Shown here: positions 18,476 through 26,608 of the stretch, piece after piece
How the letters are laid out: the number at the start of each line of letters is the position of its first letter
Position numbering within the stretch: position 1 is the first letter of the stretch
Assembly (NCBI RefSeq): GCF_963678835.1
Contig: NZ_OY787470.1
Span: forward strand, 558,001-622,000
Length of the DNA: 64,000 nucleotides
Source: an uncultured Desulfuromonas sp.
Lineage (GTDB): Bacteria; Desulfobacterota; Desulfuromonadia; Desulfuromonadales; Desulfuromonadaceae
Direction: 5' to 3'
Notes under the pieces: generated by a model
What the model was told of the DNA's origin: nothing
What the model saw: the letters and a program-made list of their open reading frames with translations, nothing else
Database searches by the model: none
Translations under genes and position numbers: made by a program

Positions 18476-19297
18476 TTAGCGGAAACGGCGCGATGGAAGG
18501 ATAATGGCGATCAGGTAGCACAGACCTGAGAGCAGGGCGATAGTAGCTCCGGCAGGCAGGTCATAGTTGTAGGATAACGCCAGCCCGCCGCTGGTGATGC
18601 CGAGGCCGATCAGGGTAGCCAGGGCCATCATAACGACCAGTGTTGCTGCGTAAAGACGTGCCGTAGCGGCTGGCAGGGTGAGCAGGGCGATCACCAGAAT
18701 CAGGCCGACAATCTGGATCAGGATAACGACGGTGACAGCAACCAGACATAGCAGCAACGTGTTGAGGGTTTCCACCCGGATGCCGCGTAATGTGGCAAAT
18801 TCGGGATCGTAGCACAGGGCCAGAAGTTGTTTGAAAAATACGCCGGTGAACACCAGGATGATGCCGTCAAGGCCGGCGATCAGCAACAGGTCCTGACGAG
18901 AGATCATCAGCACGTTGCCAAACAGATAGCTCATCAAGTCGACATTGTAGCCGGGGGTTTTGGCAATAAACAGAATACCGGTCGCCATGCCAACCGCCCA
19001 CAACGCACTGATGATCGTGTCCTCTTGCTGGTGGCCGCGACGATTGACAAAACTGATGATGATCGCTGCCAACAGGGCGGCAATCAGGGCGCCGAGCAGG
19101 GGGGCTTTGCCGAGAAAAAAAGCGACACCCATGCCGCCGAGAACCGCGTGGGCAATACCCCCGGCCAGATAGCCAATGCGACGCACTACGACAAACGAGC
19201 CGACCACGCCACAGGTGAGACTGGCGAGAACGCCTCCCAATAGGGCGTTTTGCAGGAAGGTGTGCTGGGCAATGGCTTCGAAAAAACTCATAAACAA
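18476..19297 (-). CDS. znuB: Zinc/manganese-type ABC transporter permease (ZnuB-like)
   Basis: A 273-residue polytopic permease of the ABC-3 family (ZnuB/MntB/SitD). About eight helices are visible, with 'GGVLASLTCGVVGSFVVVRR' near the N-terminus and 'GIAHAVLGGMGVAF' as in the family. The start at 19297 overlaps znuC by 10 bp; ATG at 19291 is an alternative. Together with znuC and znuA it forms a high-affinity metal importer in the inner membrane. Zinc is the likeliest substrate because of the binding protein's His-rich loop. Confidence 0.92.
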   Translation of the reverse strand: MFMSFFEAIAQHTFLQNALLGGVLASLTCGVVGSFVVVRRIGYLAGGIAHAVLGGMGVAFFLGKAPLLGALIAALLAAIIISFVNRRGHQQEDTIISALWAVGMATGILFIAKTPGYNVDLMSYLFGNVLMISRQDLLLIAGLDGIILVFTGVFFKQLLALCYDPEFATLRGIRVETLNTLLLCLVAVTVVILIQIVGLILVIALLTLPAATARLYAATLVVMMALATLIGLGITSGGLALSYNYDLPAGATIALLSGLCYLIAIILPSRRFR

Positions 19298-20037
19298 TCC
19301 TTGGCGTCGAGACAGGTGTCGTGGTGAACCATACTTACCGGCGTTGCATAGAGGTGCTTGATGGATTCGCTGTCCACCGGGCTGGTGCTGTGACAGACCA
19401 GGGTGCGGTTGAGGCAGGCGACTCGGGTGACACAGCGTGAGATAAAGCCGACATCGTGGGAAACCAGGACAATGGCAATGCGCTCATGCAGGTGGTGCAG
19501 CAGGTCGAAAAAATTCTCGCCGTGGTGCGGGTCAATGTTGGCGGTGGGTTCATCCAGCAGCAAAACATCGGGTTCGCAGGCCAGGGCACGGGCGATCAGC
19601 ACACGTTGACGCTGGCCACCGGACAATGCGGTCATGGGATGCTTGCGTAAATCGAGGATGTCGGCTTCGCGCATGGCTTGTTCGGCGATCTCCAGATCGT
19701 GGCGCGAGTAGCCGAGCAGTGCGCGGGTTTTGCCGAGACGGCCCTGGAGAACTGTGTCTTTAACACTGATGGGAAAGGCACTGTCAAATGTCGCAAACTG
19801 CGGGACATAGCCGAGACGAGTACGGGCTTGTTCTGGCGTGTGTCCAAAGACACGGACCTGGCCTGTGTCCGGTTGCAGCAGTCCGAGCATCATCTTGAGC
19901 AGGGTGCTTTTACCGCCACCGTTCGGGCCAACAATGCCGAGAAAGTCACTGGTGTCCAGCGTCAGGTCGATATTTTCCAGAATCAGCCTGTCGTCATAGC
20001 TGAAGCTGACGTTGTCTAATGCGATGGCTGTGGCCAT
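19288..20037 (-). CDS. znuC: Zinc/manganese-type ABC transporter ATPase (ZnuC-like)
   Basis: A 249-residue ABC ATPase. Walker A is GPNGGGKST (about residues 37-45), the signature is LSGGQRQRV, Walker B is VLLLDEPT, and the switch His lies in 'IVLVSHDVG'. It overlaps znuA by 22 bp and znuB by 10 bp, showing one transcription unit. Confidence 0.94.
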   Translation of the reverse strand: MATAIALDNVSFSYDDRLILENIDLTLDTSDFLGIVGPNGGGKSTLLKMMLGLLQPDTGQVRVFGHTPEQARTRLGYVPQFATFDSAFPISVKDTVLQGRLGKTRALLGYSRHDLEIAEQAMREADILDLRKHPMTALSGGQRQRVLIARALACEPDVLLLDEPTANIDPHHGENFFDLLHHLHERIAIVLVSHDVGFISRCVTRVACLNRTLVCHSTSPVDSESIKHLYATPVSMVHHDTCLDAKDCL

Positions 20038-20915
20038 GGCGTCTCCAATGCTTGGGAAATTTTGTCGGCGGTCATCACCAGGGTTTTGGGGAGATCTTCT
20101 GCCAACGGGTCGAGAACTGCAACCTGGGCGCCAATCTGGTCGGCGATCGCCTGTGCCGCCTTGCGGCTGAATTGCTGTTGGACAAAAATCACCCGAACAT
20201 TTTGAGCGCGCGCCAGCTCAGCAGTCTGCGCCAGCTGAATGCCGCTGGGTTCCTTGCCATTTATCTCGATGGCCAGTTGTTCCAGATGGTAACGGTGAGC
20301 AAAGTAACCCCACGACGGGTGAAATACCATAAAATGACGGCCATGGAAATGCTCGAGTTTCTGTTTGACCTGTTCGTGGGTTTGCAGCAGGTGTTTACGC
20401 AGTTGTTCGAGTCCATCGGTAAAGGTCTGTTGATGTTGGGGAGCCAGAGCACATAGATGTCGGGTGATGTTTTCAGCCAATGTGATGGCATGCAGCGGGT
20501 CAAGCCAGATATGCGGGTCCATCATCTGATCATGGCCGTGCCCGTGATGTTCCCCCTCGTGGTGGTGATGGCCGCTGATCGGTAACAGGGTGATGCCCTG
20601 ACGAATGTCTGCAACGTTCAGCTTCGGCAGCATCTGCTGCAATCTGGGCAACCATACCTCTTCAAAAGGCACGCCAATGGGAAACAGGATGTCCGACTCT
20701 GCCAGGGTGGTCATGCTTTGCGGCGACGGATCCCAGGTGGCCGGTGTCTGGCCGGGGGCGATGAGAATCGCTACGTCGGCAAGGTCTCCGGCAATGGCGT
20801 GAACCAGATAGCGTTGCGGGGCAATGCTGACGACAACCTTCAGCGGTGTGGCCAGGGCGGAGCCTGCTGAAAAAATCACGCAGGCCAGAAATGCTGTAAC
20901 CAAGTGTTTGAACAT
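20016..20915 (-). CDS. znuA: Periplasmic zinc-binding ABC transporter protein (ZnuA-like)
   Basis: A 299-residue cluster A-I substrate-binding protein with a signal peptide cut near 'GSALA|TP'. A flexible histidine-rich loop (GHHHHEGEHHGHGHDQ, about residues 114-130) followed by 'DPHIWLDPLHA' marks the zinc type. Further ligands are expected in 'FMVFHPSWGYFA' and near 'VLDPLAE'. First gene of the znuACB operon. Confidence 0.93.
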   Translation of the reverse strand: MFKHLVTAFLACVIFSAGSALATPLKVVVSIAPQRYLVHAIAGDLADVAILIAPGQTPATWDPSPQSMTTLAESDILFPIGVPFEEVWLPRLQQMLPKLNVADIRQGITLLPISGHHHHEGEHHGHGHDQMMDPHIWLDPLHAITLAENITRHLCALAPQHQQTFTDGLEQLRKHLLQTHEQVKQKLEHFHGRHFMVFHPSWGYFAHRYHLEQLAIEINGKEPSGIQLAQTAELARAQNVRVIFVQQQFSRKAAQAIADQIGAQVAVLDPLAEDLPKTLVMTADKISQALETPWPQPSH

Positions 20916-20972
20916 GGGAATATCCTTGCTGCGGGAGAATGTAGCGTCTAATCACAAGTTTTTATTGGCAAT

Positions 20973-21000
20973 ATTATACGTAAATTTGTACTTTGGTCAT
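20973..21000 (-). promoter_or_regulatory. Candidate promoter of znuACB
   Basis: On the minus strand ATGACC is followed 16 nt later by a perfect TATAAT, 58 bp or more upstream of znuA. The -35 is weak. No clear Zur palindrome was identified. Confidence 0.45.
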
Positions 21001-21070
21001 AGTTTTTACGCTGACCGTAATTCGGCGGTCGGGCGACAAATGTTTTCAATTAAAAAAAGGAACAGACCGT

Positions 21071-21805
21071 ATGCGTTTATGGATCGTCATGCTTGTTGGA
21101 GTGGCCCTTGTTTTGGGGGGATGTAAAACAGAGCAAACCGAATCAAAAGAAGTCAGCGTTGAGACGTTGCAGCAGCGTGTCAGTTACAGTGTCGGGCTGG
21201 ATGTCGCCCGTAACTTCAAAGAAAACGAGTTTGAGCTGGATACTGACCTGATTCTTCAGGGGATCAAAGATGCTCAAAGCGGAGCGCAGCCACGCATGAG
21301 TGAAGAGCAGATTGCTTCCACCATGGAGGAGTTCCAGCAGCATATGATGGAGCAGTATCAGCAGCGTATGGCTAAACAGTCTACAGAAAATGCAACCAAA
21401 GAGGCCGACTTCCTCGCTGAAAACAGCAAGAAAGAAGGGGTTGTTACGCTGGAGAGCGGTTTGCAATATAAAGTAGTTGAAGCCGGCAGTGGTGCCAGTC
21501 CGACGGCTGAAGATACCGTTCGGGTGGATTACCGCGGCACCCTGTTGGACGGAACAGAGTTTGACAGCTCCTATAAGCGTGGAGAGCCTGCTGAATTTCA
21601 GGTTAACCGGGTCATCCCCGGATGGACGGAAGCGTTGCAGCTGATGAAAGAGGGCGCAACCTGGGAGTTATATATTCCCGCCAAGCTGGCCTATGGTGAG
21701 CGTGGAATGGGCCAGGTGATTGCACCGAATTCCATGCTGATCTTTGAAGTCAAATTTCACAGCATTGTTGACGGCGAAGAAGCTCCGGCTGCCGCCGCTG
21801 AATAA
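21071..21805 (+). CDS. FKBP-type peptidyl-prolyl isomerase lipoprotein (FkpA/Mip-like)
   Basis: A 244-residue lipoprotein. I place the start at ATG 21071, which gives a short signal peptide and lipobox LGGC (Cys at about residue 18). The N-terminal FKBP_N dimerisation domain ('VSYSVGLDVARNF') is followed by a helical linker and an FKBP domain (about 135-235) with 'YRGTLLDGTEFDSSY', 'VIPGWTEALQLM' and 'LAYGERG'. It speeds proline isomerisation and folding of envelope proteins, possibly of the exported enzymes nearby. It ends in an alanine-rich tail and has its own terminator. Confidence 0.93.
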   Translation: MRLWIVMLVGVALVLGGCKTEQTESKEVSVETLQQRVSYSVGLDVARNFKENEFELDTDLILQGIKDAQSGAQPRMSEEQIASTMEEFQQHMMEQYQQRMAKQSTENATKEADFLAENSKKEGVVTLESGLQYKVVEAGSGASPTAEDTVRVDYRGTLLDGTEFDSSYKRGEPAEFQVNRVIPGWTEALQLMKEGATWELYIPAKLAYGERGMGQVIAPNSMLIFEVKFHSIVDGEEAPAAAAE

Positions 21806-21833
21806 CTTTTCCGTTCAGGCGGGATAATACAAT

Positions 21834-21877
21834 AAAAAAACGGGCTATTCCGTCATCGGAATGGCCCGTTTTTTTTA
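21834..21877. terminator. Bidirectional Rho-independent terminator
   Basis: CGGGCTATTCCG and CGGAATGGCCCG pair around TCAT, with an A run before and a T run after. It sits between the FKBP gene (+) and the convergent ion channel gene (-) and can serve both. Confidence 0.9.
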
Positions 21878-21896
21878 TTGGTAGGCCAACGTCACC

Positions 21897-22751
21897 TCAG
21901 GGTTCTTTGAGATGTAGCGGATCGCCGCAAAACTTACAGTACAGGGCGTCGGGGTCATGGCCTTCGCGGCTGCAGCTCGGACAGGCTTCAGTGGTGATCG
22001 CCTTGTCGGCCCGGCTCAGGCCGACCGTGACAATGCCGGTGGGAACCGCAATGATGCCATAACCCATAACCATGATCAGTGAAGCAAGGACCTGGCCTAG
22101 ATCGGTTTGTGGTGAAATGTCACCGTAGCCGACTGTTGTCAGGGTGACGATGGCCCAATAGATGCTGCGCGGAATACTGGTGAAGCCGTTGGCTTCACCC
22201 TCCACGACATACATCAGCGAGCCGCAGATGATCACCAGGGTGGCAACGGCAAACAGAAACACGGCAATTTTCCGTGTGCTTGAGCGGATTGCCCGCAGCA
22301 GCAATTCCGCCTCGGCGAGATATTGCACCAGTTTCAACACCCTGAAAACTCGCAGGATGCGTAACACTCGAATGACCAGCAAATATTTGCTGCCCGGTAA
22401 CAGCAGGCTCAGATAGGTGGGTAAGATGGACAGCACATCGACAATGCCAAAAAAGCTGGTGGCGTATTTCCACGGCCGACCGATACACATAAGGCGCAGA
22501 ATGTATTCTAAGGTGAACAGCAGGGTGAAACCCCACTCGGCCGTGTGAAGCAGGTTGCCAAAACGCGTTTGCCAGCTGCTGACACTGTCCATCATGACAA
22601 TGACCACACTGGCGATGATGCTGAGGATCAGCAAAATGTCAAAAATTTTTCCGCTGGTGGTTTCTGCTTCGAAAATAATTTCGTGCAGTCGGTTGCGCCA
22701 ACTTGAATCCGTTGGTGGCCGAGATTCGGCAAAAGGGGAGGGGCGTTTCAT
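21897..22751 (-). CDS. Voltage-gated-type potassium channel with C-terminal zinc ribbon
   Basis: A 284-residue six-helix ion channel. S4 carries regularly spaced arginines ('[14 protein letters not shown]', about residues 127-140). The pore has the K+ selectivity filter TTVGYGD (about 210-216), then S6 '[15 protein letters not shown]'. Unusually, the cytoplasmic tail ends in a four-Cys zinc-ribbon (CPSC...CKFC, about 255-276) that could be a redox- or metal-sensing or assembly element. It is related to Kch/KvAP-type channels. Confidence 0.9.
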   Translation of the reverse strand: MKRPSPFAESRPPTDSSWRNRLHEIIFEAETTSGKIFDILLILSIIASVVIVMMDSVSSWQTRFGNLLHTAEWGFTLLFTLEYILRLMCIGRPWKYATSFFGIVDVLSILPTYLSLLLPGSKYLLVIRVLRILRVFRVLKLVQYLAEAELLLRAIRSSTRKIAVFLFAVATLVIICGSLMYVVEGEANGFTSIPRSIYWAIVTLTTVGYGDISPQTDLGQVLASLIMVMGYGIIAVPTGIVTVGLSRADKAITTEACPSCSREGHDPDALYCKFCGDPLHLKEP

Positions 22752-22824
22752 AATCTCTCCATGTGTCGTAGTCGAAGAATTGTTTTTCAGGGTACCATGG
22801 AGCTGTTCAGGATGCTATGGCGTG

Positions 22825-22870
22825 CAAAAAAGAACAGGCTTGCTCCGTGGTTGGAACAAGCCTGTTCTTC
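22825..22870 (-). terminator. Rho-independent terminator after cytochrome c7 gene 1
   Basis: A 13-bp perfect stem, AAGAACAGGCTTG with CAAGCCTGTTCTT, closes a 14-nt loop. On the minus strand the stem runs into TTTTTT. It lies 24 bp past the stop of the gene at 22894. Confidence 0.88.
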
Positions 22871-22893
22871 ATCGTGGTTGTCGTAAAAAAGAG

Positions 22894-23181
22894 TTACTTC
22901 ACGTGACATTCGCCGCAACGGGTGGGGCCACCGGCCGTCTTGTGGCAGATCTTGCACATTTTGCCATGGGCTGTTTTTTTGTCGACGACAATTTTCGCCG
23001 GGGTGGCATCACCGTGGCAGGCGGCGTTTTTACAACTGTTTTCAACGAATTCGCTATGACTTTTGTGGTCAAAAGTCACCGGGCCTTTTTTGCAGCCTTC
23101 GGCGTACGTGACAACGTCTGATGCCAGTGAAAATGAAGCAGACACGGCAACCAGAAGCAGGGCAATGATGAGTTTTTTCAT
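22894..23181 (-). CDS. Periplasmic triheme cytochrome c7 with one CX4CH site
   Basis: A 95-residue precursor with a signal peptide ending 'SFSLA|SD'. The start is ATG 23181, preceded by AGGAGG. Three heme sites are visible: CKNAACH (CX4CH, unusual), CKICH and CGECH, along with extra His ligands in 'VTFDHKSH' and 'KKTAHG'. The family (PpcA/c7) shuttles electrons across the periplasm to metal or sulfur reductases. It is a paralogue of the gene at 23430 and lies directly downstream of it with its own promoter and terminator. Confidence 0.93.
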   Translation of the reverse strand: MKKLIIALLLVAVSASFSLASDVVTYAEGCKKGPVTFDHKSHSEFVENSCKNAACHGDATPAKIVVDKKTAHGKMCKICHKTAGGPTRCGECHVK

Positions 23182-23230
23182 GGGACGTCCTCCTGAATTG
23201 AATGAAATATACAAGTTGTTGAGCGCCTCT

Positions 23231-23259
23231 AATCTAGGTGAAAACAACTGTTAGGTCAA
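23231..23259 (-). promoter_or_regulatory. Sigma-70-type promoter of cytochrome c7 gene 1
   Basis: On the minus strand TTGACC, a 17-nt spacer and TAGATT stand about 50 bp upstream of the start codon. The same -35 hexamer and spacer occur before the neighbouring cytochrome gene. Confidence 0.65.
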
Positions 23260-23365
23260 GATGCAAATGGACACTGTATACAATTAATAGATTGTTAACT
23301 TGGTGTTGCTGCGAGCTTTTTTCTAATTTTTAATCTGGGGAGGGCTTTGGCGTGGGCTAGGAAAA

Positions 23366-23398
23366 GAAAAAGGCACTGCAAATAGCAGTGCCTTTTTC
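23366..23398 (-). terminator. Rho-independent terminator after cytochrome c7 gene 2
   Basis: AAAAAGGCACTGC and GCAGTGCCTTTTT form a perfect 13-bp stem with loop AAATA. It lies 32 bp past the stop of the gene at 23430. Confidence 0.9.
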
Positions 23399-23429
23399 TA
23401 AAAGTTTGCCGTTAATAAGTCGCGATGAC

Positions 23430-23696
23430 TTATTTGATGTGGCAGCCACCACATTTGGTGGGGCCATTGTTGCTTTTGTGGCAAGTTTTGCAAGCATCTT
23501 TGTGGGCCGACTTCTTGTCGATGGCAATTTTTGCCGGAGTACCTTCGTGACATGCATCACAGCCCAGTTTGTCACCATGAGCTTTGTGGTTAAAGGTAAC
23601 GTTGCCTTTTTTACATTCGTAAGTGACAACGTCAGCAGCGAAGGCGGCAGTTGCAGCAAAAGCAACCAGCATGATAGCTACGATCAGTTTCTTCAT
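23430..23696 (-). CDS. Triheme cytochrome c7 (c551.5-type)
   Basis: An 88-residue precursor with a signal peptide cut at 'AAFA|ADVV'. The mature ~68 residues carry CDACH, CKTCH and CGGCH plus axial His in 'FNHKAHG' and 'KKSAHK'. From memory this is almost the sequence of Desulfuromonas acetoxidans cytochrome c7, the structurally known triheme sulfur/metal reductase partner. A free Cys (in 'TYECKKG') stands where I recall Asn in that protein. Ribosome site AGGAGG is ideal. Periplasmic electron carrier. Confidence 0.96.
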   Translation of the reverse strand: MKKLIVAIMLVAFAATAAFAADVVTYECKKGNVTFNHKAHGDKLGCDACHEGTPAKIAIDKKSAHKDACKTCHKSNNGPTKCGGCHIK

Positions 23697-23741
23697 GTTG
23701 TTTTTCCTCCTGAAAAAAGAATATAGAACTACACCATCGAC

Positions 23742-23770
23742 AAATTAGAGAAAATGTTTGTTGCGGTCAA
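23742..23770 (-). promoter_or_regulatory. Sigma-70-type promoter of cytochrome c7 gene 2
   Basis: On the minus strand TTGACC, a 17-nt spacer and TAATTT lie ~46 bp upstream of the start codon. Strong layout; matches the promoter of the paralogue. Confidence 0.7.
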
Positions 23771-23947
23771 GCGTTTTAAGTAAAAAAAAGCATTCCATGA
23801 TGACGGTTGGTTTCATGGTATACGATGAAAAGATCCGTGTTGGCAGTTGCTATTTGCCTTGATAATTGTTACACATCAACAGTTAATCTGAATCGGTGTG
23901 TTTCCGGTTAAAACGATCACGAATAAAAGTATCATGTGCTCCATCGT

Positions 23948-23976
23948 AAAGGCCTGCAACCTGTTGTCGGGCCTTT
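23948..23976 (+). promoter_or_regulatory. Leader hairpin just upstream of mgtE
   Basis: AAAGGCC and GGCCTTT pair, with CAA/TTG continuing the stem inward. The hairpin ends 40 bp before the mgtE start and is not followed by a T run, so it is more likely a leader or mRNA-stability element than a terminator. A magnesium-sensing leader is possible but unproven; the rest of 23771-24015 shows nothing recognisable. Confidence 0.35.
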
Positions 23977-24015
23977 GGTTTCATGGTGCTTTGGTTCAGG
24001 CGGAGGCTGTGTTTT

Positions 24016-25371
24016 ATGGATCAGAAAGTACAGATGTTGCTGGAAACGGTCAGAAAACTGATCCGTCGCGGCGCCCATCCCAACCTGAACAACCTTCTCA
24101 AGAAAACCCACCCGGCGGATATTGCCCATCTATTTCGCTATCTCGATCTCAAGGAGCAGCGGGTGCTGTTCCATCTGGTCGAAGATGTCGATACCGCTGC
24201 CGAAGTGCTTTCGGAGATCGAGCACAGCGTCAGTGCTCAGCTGCTCGAACAGATCGAAAAAGAAACCATCGTCCATGTGTTGCAGCACATGCCTTACGAC
24301 GATGCCGTTGATATTATTCAGAACATGCCCGAAGAGCTGGCCGAGGAAGTTCTCGACAGCATGCAGGATGATTGCTCTGATGAGATCGAGCAGCTCATGC
24401 AATATCAGGAGGACACCGCCGGCGGCATCATGTCGACGGAGATTTTCTCCCTGCGCGAAGATATTACTGCCCGTCAGGCCATCGAAGCACTTCAGGAAGC
24501 GGAAGATGTTGAGATGGTTTTTTACCTGTATGTCACCGACATGTACAATCATCTGGTCGGTGTTCTTTCGCTGCGTCAGTTGCTGATGGTGCCACCCAAT
24601 CGGTGTTTGCGGGATATTGTGTCCCCCGATGTGATCAGTGTGCGGGCGGATACCGACCAGGAAGAGGTGGCCCAGCTGGTCGCCAAATACAATATTTTGG
24701 CGATTCCGGTTGTCGATGACCACAACAAACTGTTGGGGATTATCACGGTCGATGACGTCATCGATGTCATGCGCCAGGAGGCCACCGAGGATATCTATAA
24801 AATGGCCGGTGCCAGCGAAGAGGAGCTGATGTACGGCTATAAGTCGTTTAAGATCGCTCGCTTGCGCCTGCCGTGGTTGCTGGTCAACCTGCTTGGTGGT
24901 GTCGTTACCGGTTATCTGATGTGGTGGTTTCAGTTGACGCTGAAAGAGGTGATCGCCCTGATTTCCTTTATTCCGGTCATCACCGGCATGGGCGGTAATG
25001 TTGGTGGCCAATCCGCGACCATTGTTGTACGCGGCTTTGCCACGGGACGGATCGATTTTACCACCTTGCGTCAAGTGTTTTTCAAGGAGCTGCGCGTTGG
25101 TCTGATCATGGGGCTGGTGTGTGGCATGGTGGTGGGTGGCATCGCCATTGTCTGGCATCATAATCCCTACTTAGGGCTGGTGGTTGGCTCGGCGATGACG
25201 ATTGCCATGACCGTGGCAGCGACCATGGGGGTGCTGGCCCCGGCGTTTTTCAAACGTATCGGCATTGACCCGGCAATTGCTTCAACCCCGTTTGTTCAGA
25301 CTTCCAACGATATTACCGGCATTCTCATCTATTTCGGCTTGGCAACCCTGTTTATCACGAACCTCCATTAG
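24016..25371 (+). CDS. mgtE: Magnesium transporter MgtE
   Basis: A 451-residue Mg2+ channel. ATG 24016 follows GGAGG by 9 nt. The N-terminal MgtE_N superhelix spans about 20-125, two CBS domains about 130-255 ('DTAGGIMSTEIFSL', 'LAIPVVDDHNKLLGIITVDDVIDV'), and five membrane helices make the pore with 'PVITGMGGNVGGQSATIVVRG' and 'ASTPFVQTSNDITGILIYF'-type motifs. Mg2+ binding to the N and CBS domains closes the pore. Transcribed ahead of recO but separated by an R2 element. Confidence 0.97.
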   Translation: MDQKVQMLLETVRKLIRRGAHPNLNNLLKKTHPADIAHLFRYLDLKEQRVLFHLVEDVDTAAEVLSEIEHSVSAQLLEQIEKETIVHVLQHMPYDDAVDIIQNMPEELAEEVLDSMQDDCSDEIEQLMQYQEDTAGGIMSTEIFSLREDITARQAIEALQEAEDVEMVFYLYVTDMYNHLVGVLSLRQLLMVPPNRCLRDIVSPDVISVRADTDQEEVAQLVAKYNILAIPVVDDHNKLLGIITVDDVIDVMRQEATEDIYKMAGASEEELMYGYKSFKIARLRLPWLLVNLLGGVVTGYLMWWFQLTLKEVIALISFIPVITGMGGNVGGQSATIVVRGFATGRIDFTTLRQVFFKELRVGLIMGLVCGMVVGGIAIVWHHNPYLGLVVGSAMTIAMTVAATMGVLAPAFFKRIGIDPAIASTPFVQTSNDITGILIYFGLATLFITNLH

Positions 25372-25502
25372 GAGCCTGTCAGATATTCTATGAGACTGCT
25401 GCAAAATTATCTGATCGGTCCCTGGAGCCGATCCCTTTCAATAAATACTGACCGATATTCACGGTCCAATAATCGAATATTACGTCTCGTTTTGCCTATA
25501 CC

Positions 25503-25657
25503 TATCAGGGTGTTGAAAAAGTTCCATCCGGGGACTTTTCAACGATGCAAGCCGAAAATGCGATTTCCGCCTTGCTTACAAAATCAAGCACTTGAAAGCA
25601 TGACCTTTTTTGTCGCTCGTCCATGGGCTTCACAGGCCGTTTTTCAACAGCCTGCTA
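25503..25657. mobile_element. R2 MITE between mgtE and recO
   Basis: A 155-bp non-coding element with terminal inverted repeats TATCAGGGTGTTGAAAAA and TTTTTCAACAGCCTGCTA, matching the copy at 44715. The interior shares GCAAGCCGAAAATGCGATTTC. The right end lies 46 bp before the recO start and may supply or disturb the recO leader. 25372-25502 holds nothing recognisable. Confidence 0.75.
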
Positions 25658-25703
25658 TACCCGGCGATGGTTGGGCGCGTCCGAAAGCTTCCTGAGTTTG
25701 ACC

Positions 25704-26459
25704 ATGGACGGCAGCCCCTGCGAAGCGATTGTCCTGCGCTGTACCGATTATGGTGAAGCAGACCGCATTGTGACCCTGCTGACCCATGAGCATGGCATCT
25801 GTGGTGCCTTTGCCCGCAACGCCCGCAGCAGTCGACGTCGTTTTGGTGGTGCCCTACACCCGTTCAGTCGTTTGCGTATTACCTGGCAGACGCGGCGTCG
25901 TGGTGGGCTGCCCCAGCTCGCTGAAGTGGAGCTGCTTGACGGGGCTCACGGACTGATGGCCAATCTCGACGGCATGGCTCTAGCCGCCTACGGCTGTGAG
26001 CTGATTATGGCTCTGTGGCCGGAAGAGCAGGCCATTCCCGAAGTATTTGATCTGCTGCGCTCCTTTTTACCCGCTGCTGCTTCTGCTGAGGACGGGGAAA
26101 CTCTGCGTCTATTGATGGAACTGCGTTTGCTTGATGCTGCGGGATTACTGCCTCATCTCGGTCATTGCGGTGAATGCTGGGCTGCGCTGGGACCGGGAGA
26201 ATACCGCTTTGATGCCGCACGGGGCGGCACGCTGTGCGCGGCGTGTGCCCACGGACACCATGGCGGTGTGGTGGTGGATGCCCTGACCCTCGGTAGCCTG
26301 GTGCGCTTGCTTCGGGTTGACCCGTTGATTTTCGACGGCATTCGTCTCAGTCCATTGACCGTCACTCAGGCTGGCGAGCTGCTTCATCATTGTGTCGAAG
26401 AAACCGTTGGTCGCCCCTTGAAAAGTGAGCGCTTTCTCGCCAGTCTCAAGGGCGTTTAA
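25704..26459 (+). CDS. recO: DNA repair protein RecO
   Basis: A 251-residue RecO with an N-terminal OB-fold ('CEAIVLRCTDYGEADRIVTL') and a C-terminal helical domain with a zinc site (CGEC about residue 153, CAAC about 177). RecO loads RecA on SSB-coated DNA with RecR. I chose ATG 25704 because the longer upstream frame runs inside the R2 element and does not match the family start. The ribosome site is weak. Confidence 0.9.
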   Translation: MDGSPCEAIVLRCTDYGEADRIVTLLTHEHGICGAFARNARSSRRRFGGALHPFSRLRITWQTRRRGGLPQLAEVELLDGAHGLMANLDGMALAAYGCELIMALWPEEQAIPEVFDLLRSFLPAAASAEDGETLRLLMELRLLDAAGLLPHLGHCGECWAALGPGEYRFDAARGGTLCAACAHGHHGGVVVDALTLGSLVRLLRVDPLIFDGIRLSPLTVTQAGELLHHCVEETVGRPLKSERFLASLKGV

Positions 26460-26473
26460 ACCAGAGTTTTGCC

Positions 26474-26503
26474 TTGACATTTCCGCCTGGAATGGGCTAC
26501 TAC
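26474..26503 (+). promoter_or_regulatory. Candidate promoter of glyQS
   Basis: A perfect TTGACA is followed 18 nt later by TACTAC. It lies ~105 bp before glyQ and just after recO, in a gap with no other assigned feature. Confidence 0.45.
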
Positions 26504-26608
26504 TCTTGATTTTACAACAGGTTGCCGTTGCCGTGTATGCAAAGCGATCTGTACTGTTTGATATTCATTCCGTTCGCGGCCGATCCGGCTGCCCTCTCGG
26601 AGGTTAAT

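Noticed and set aside
18152..18529. A 125-codon plus-strand ORF between feoA and znuB
   Set aside because: It covers the Fur box and the znuB terminator, has no family resemblance and includes a short GGGCGCTAT repeat.
24130..25161. A 343-codon ORF antisense to mgtE
   Set aside because: Shadow of mgtE with no start signal and biased composition.
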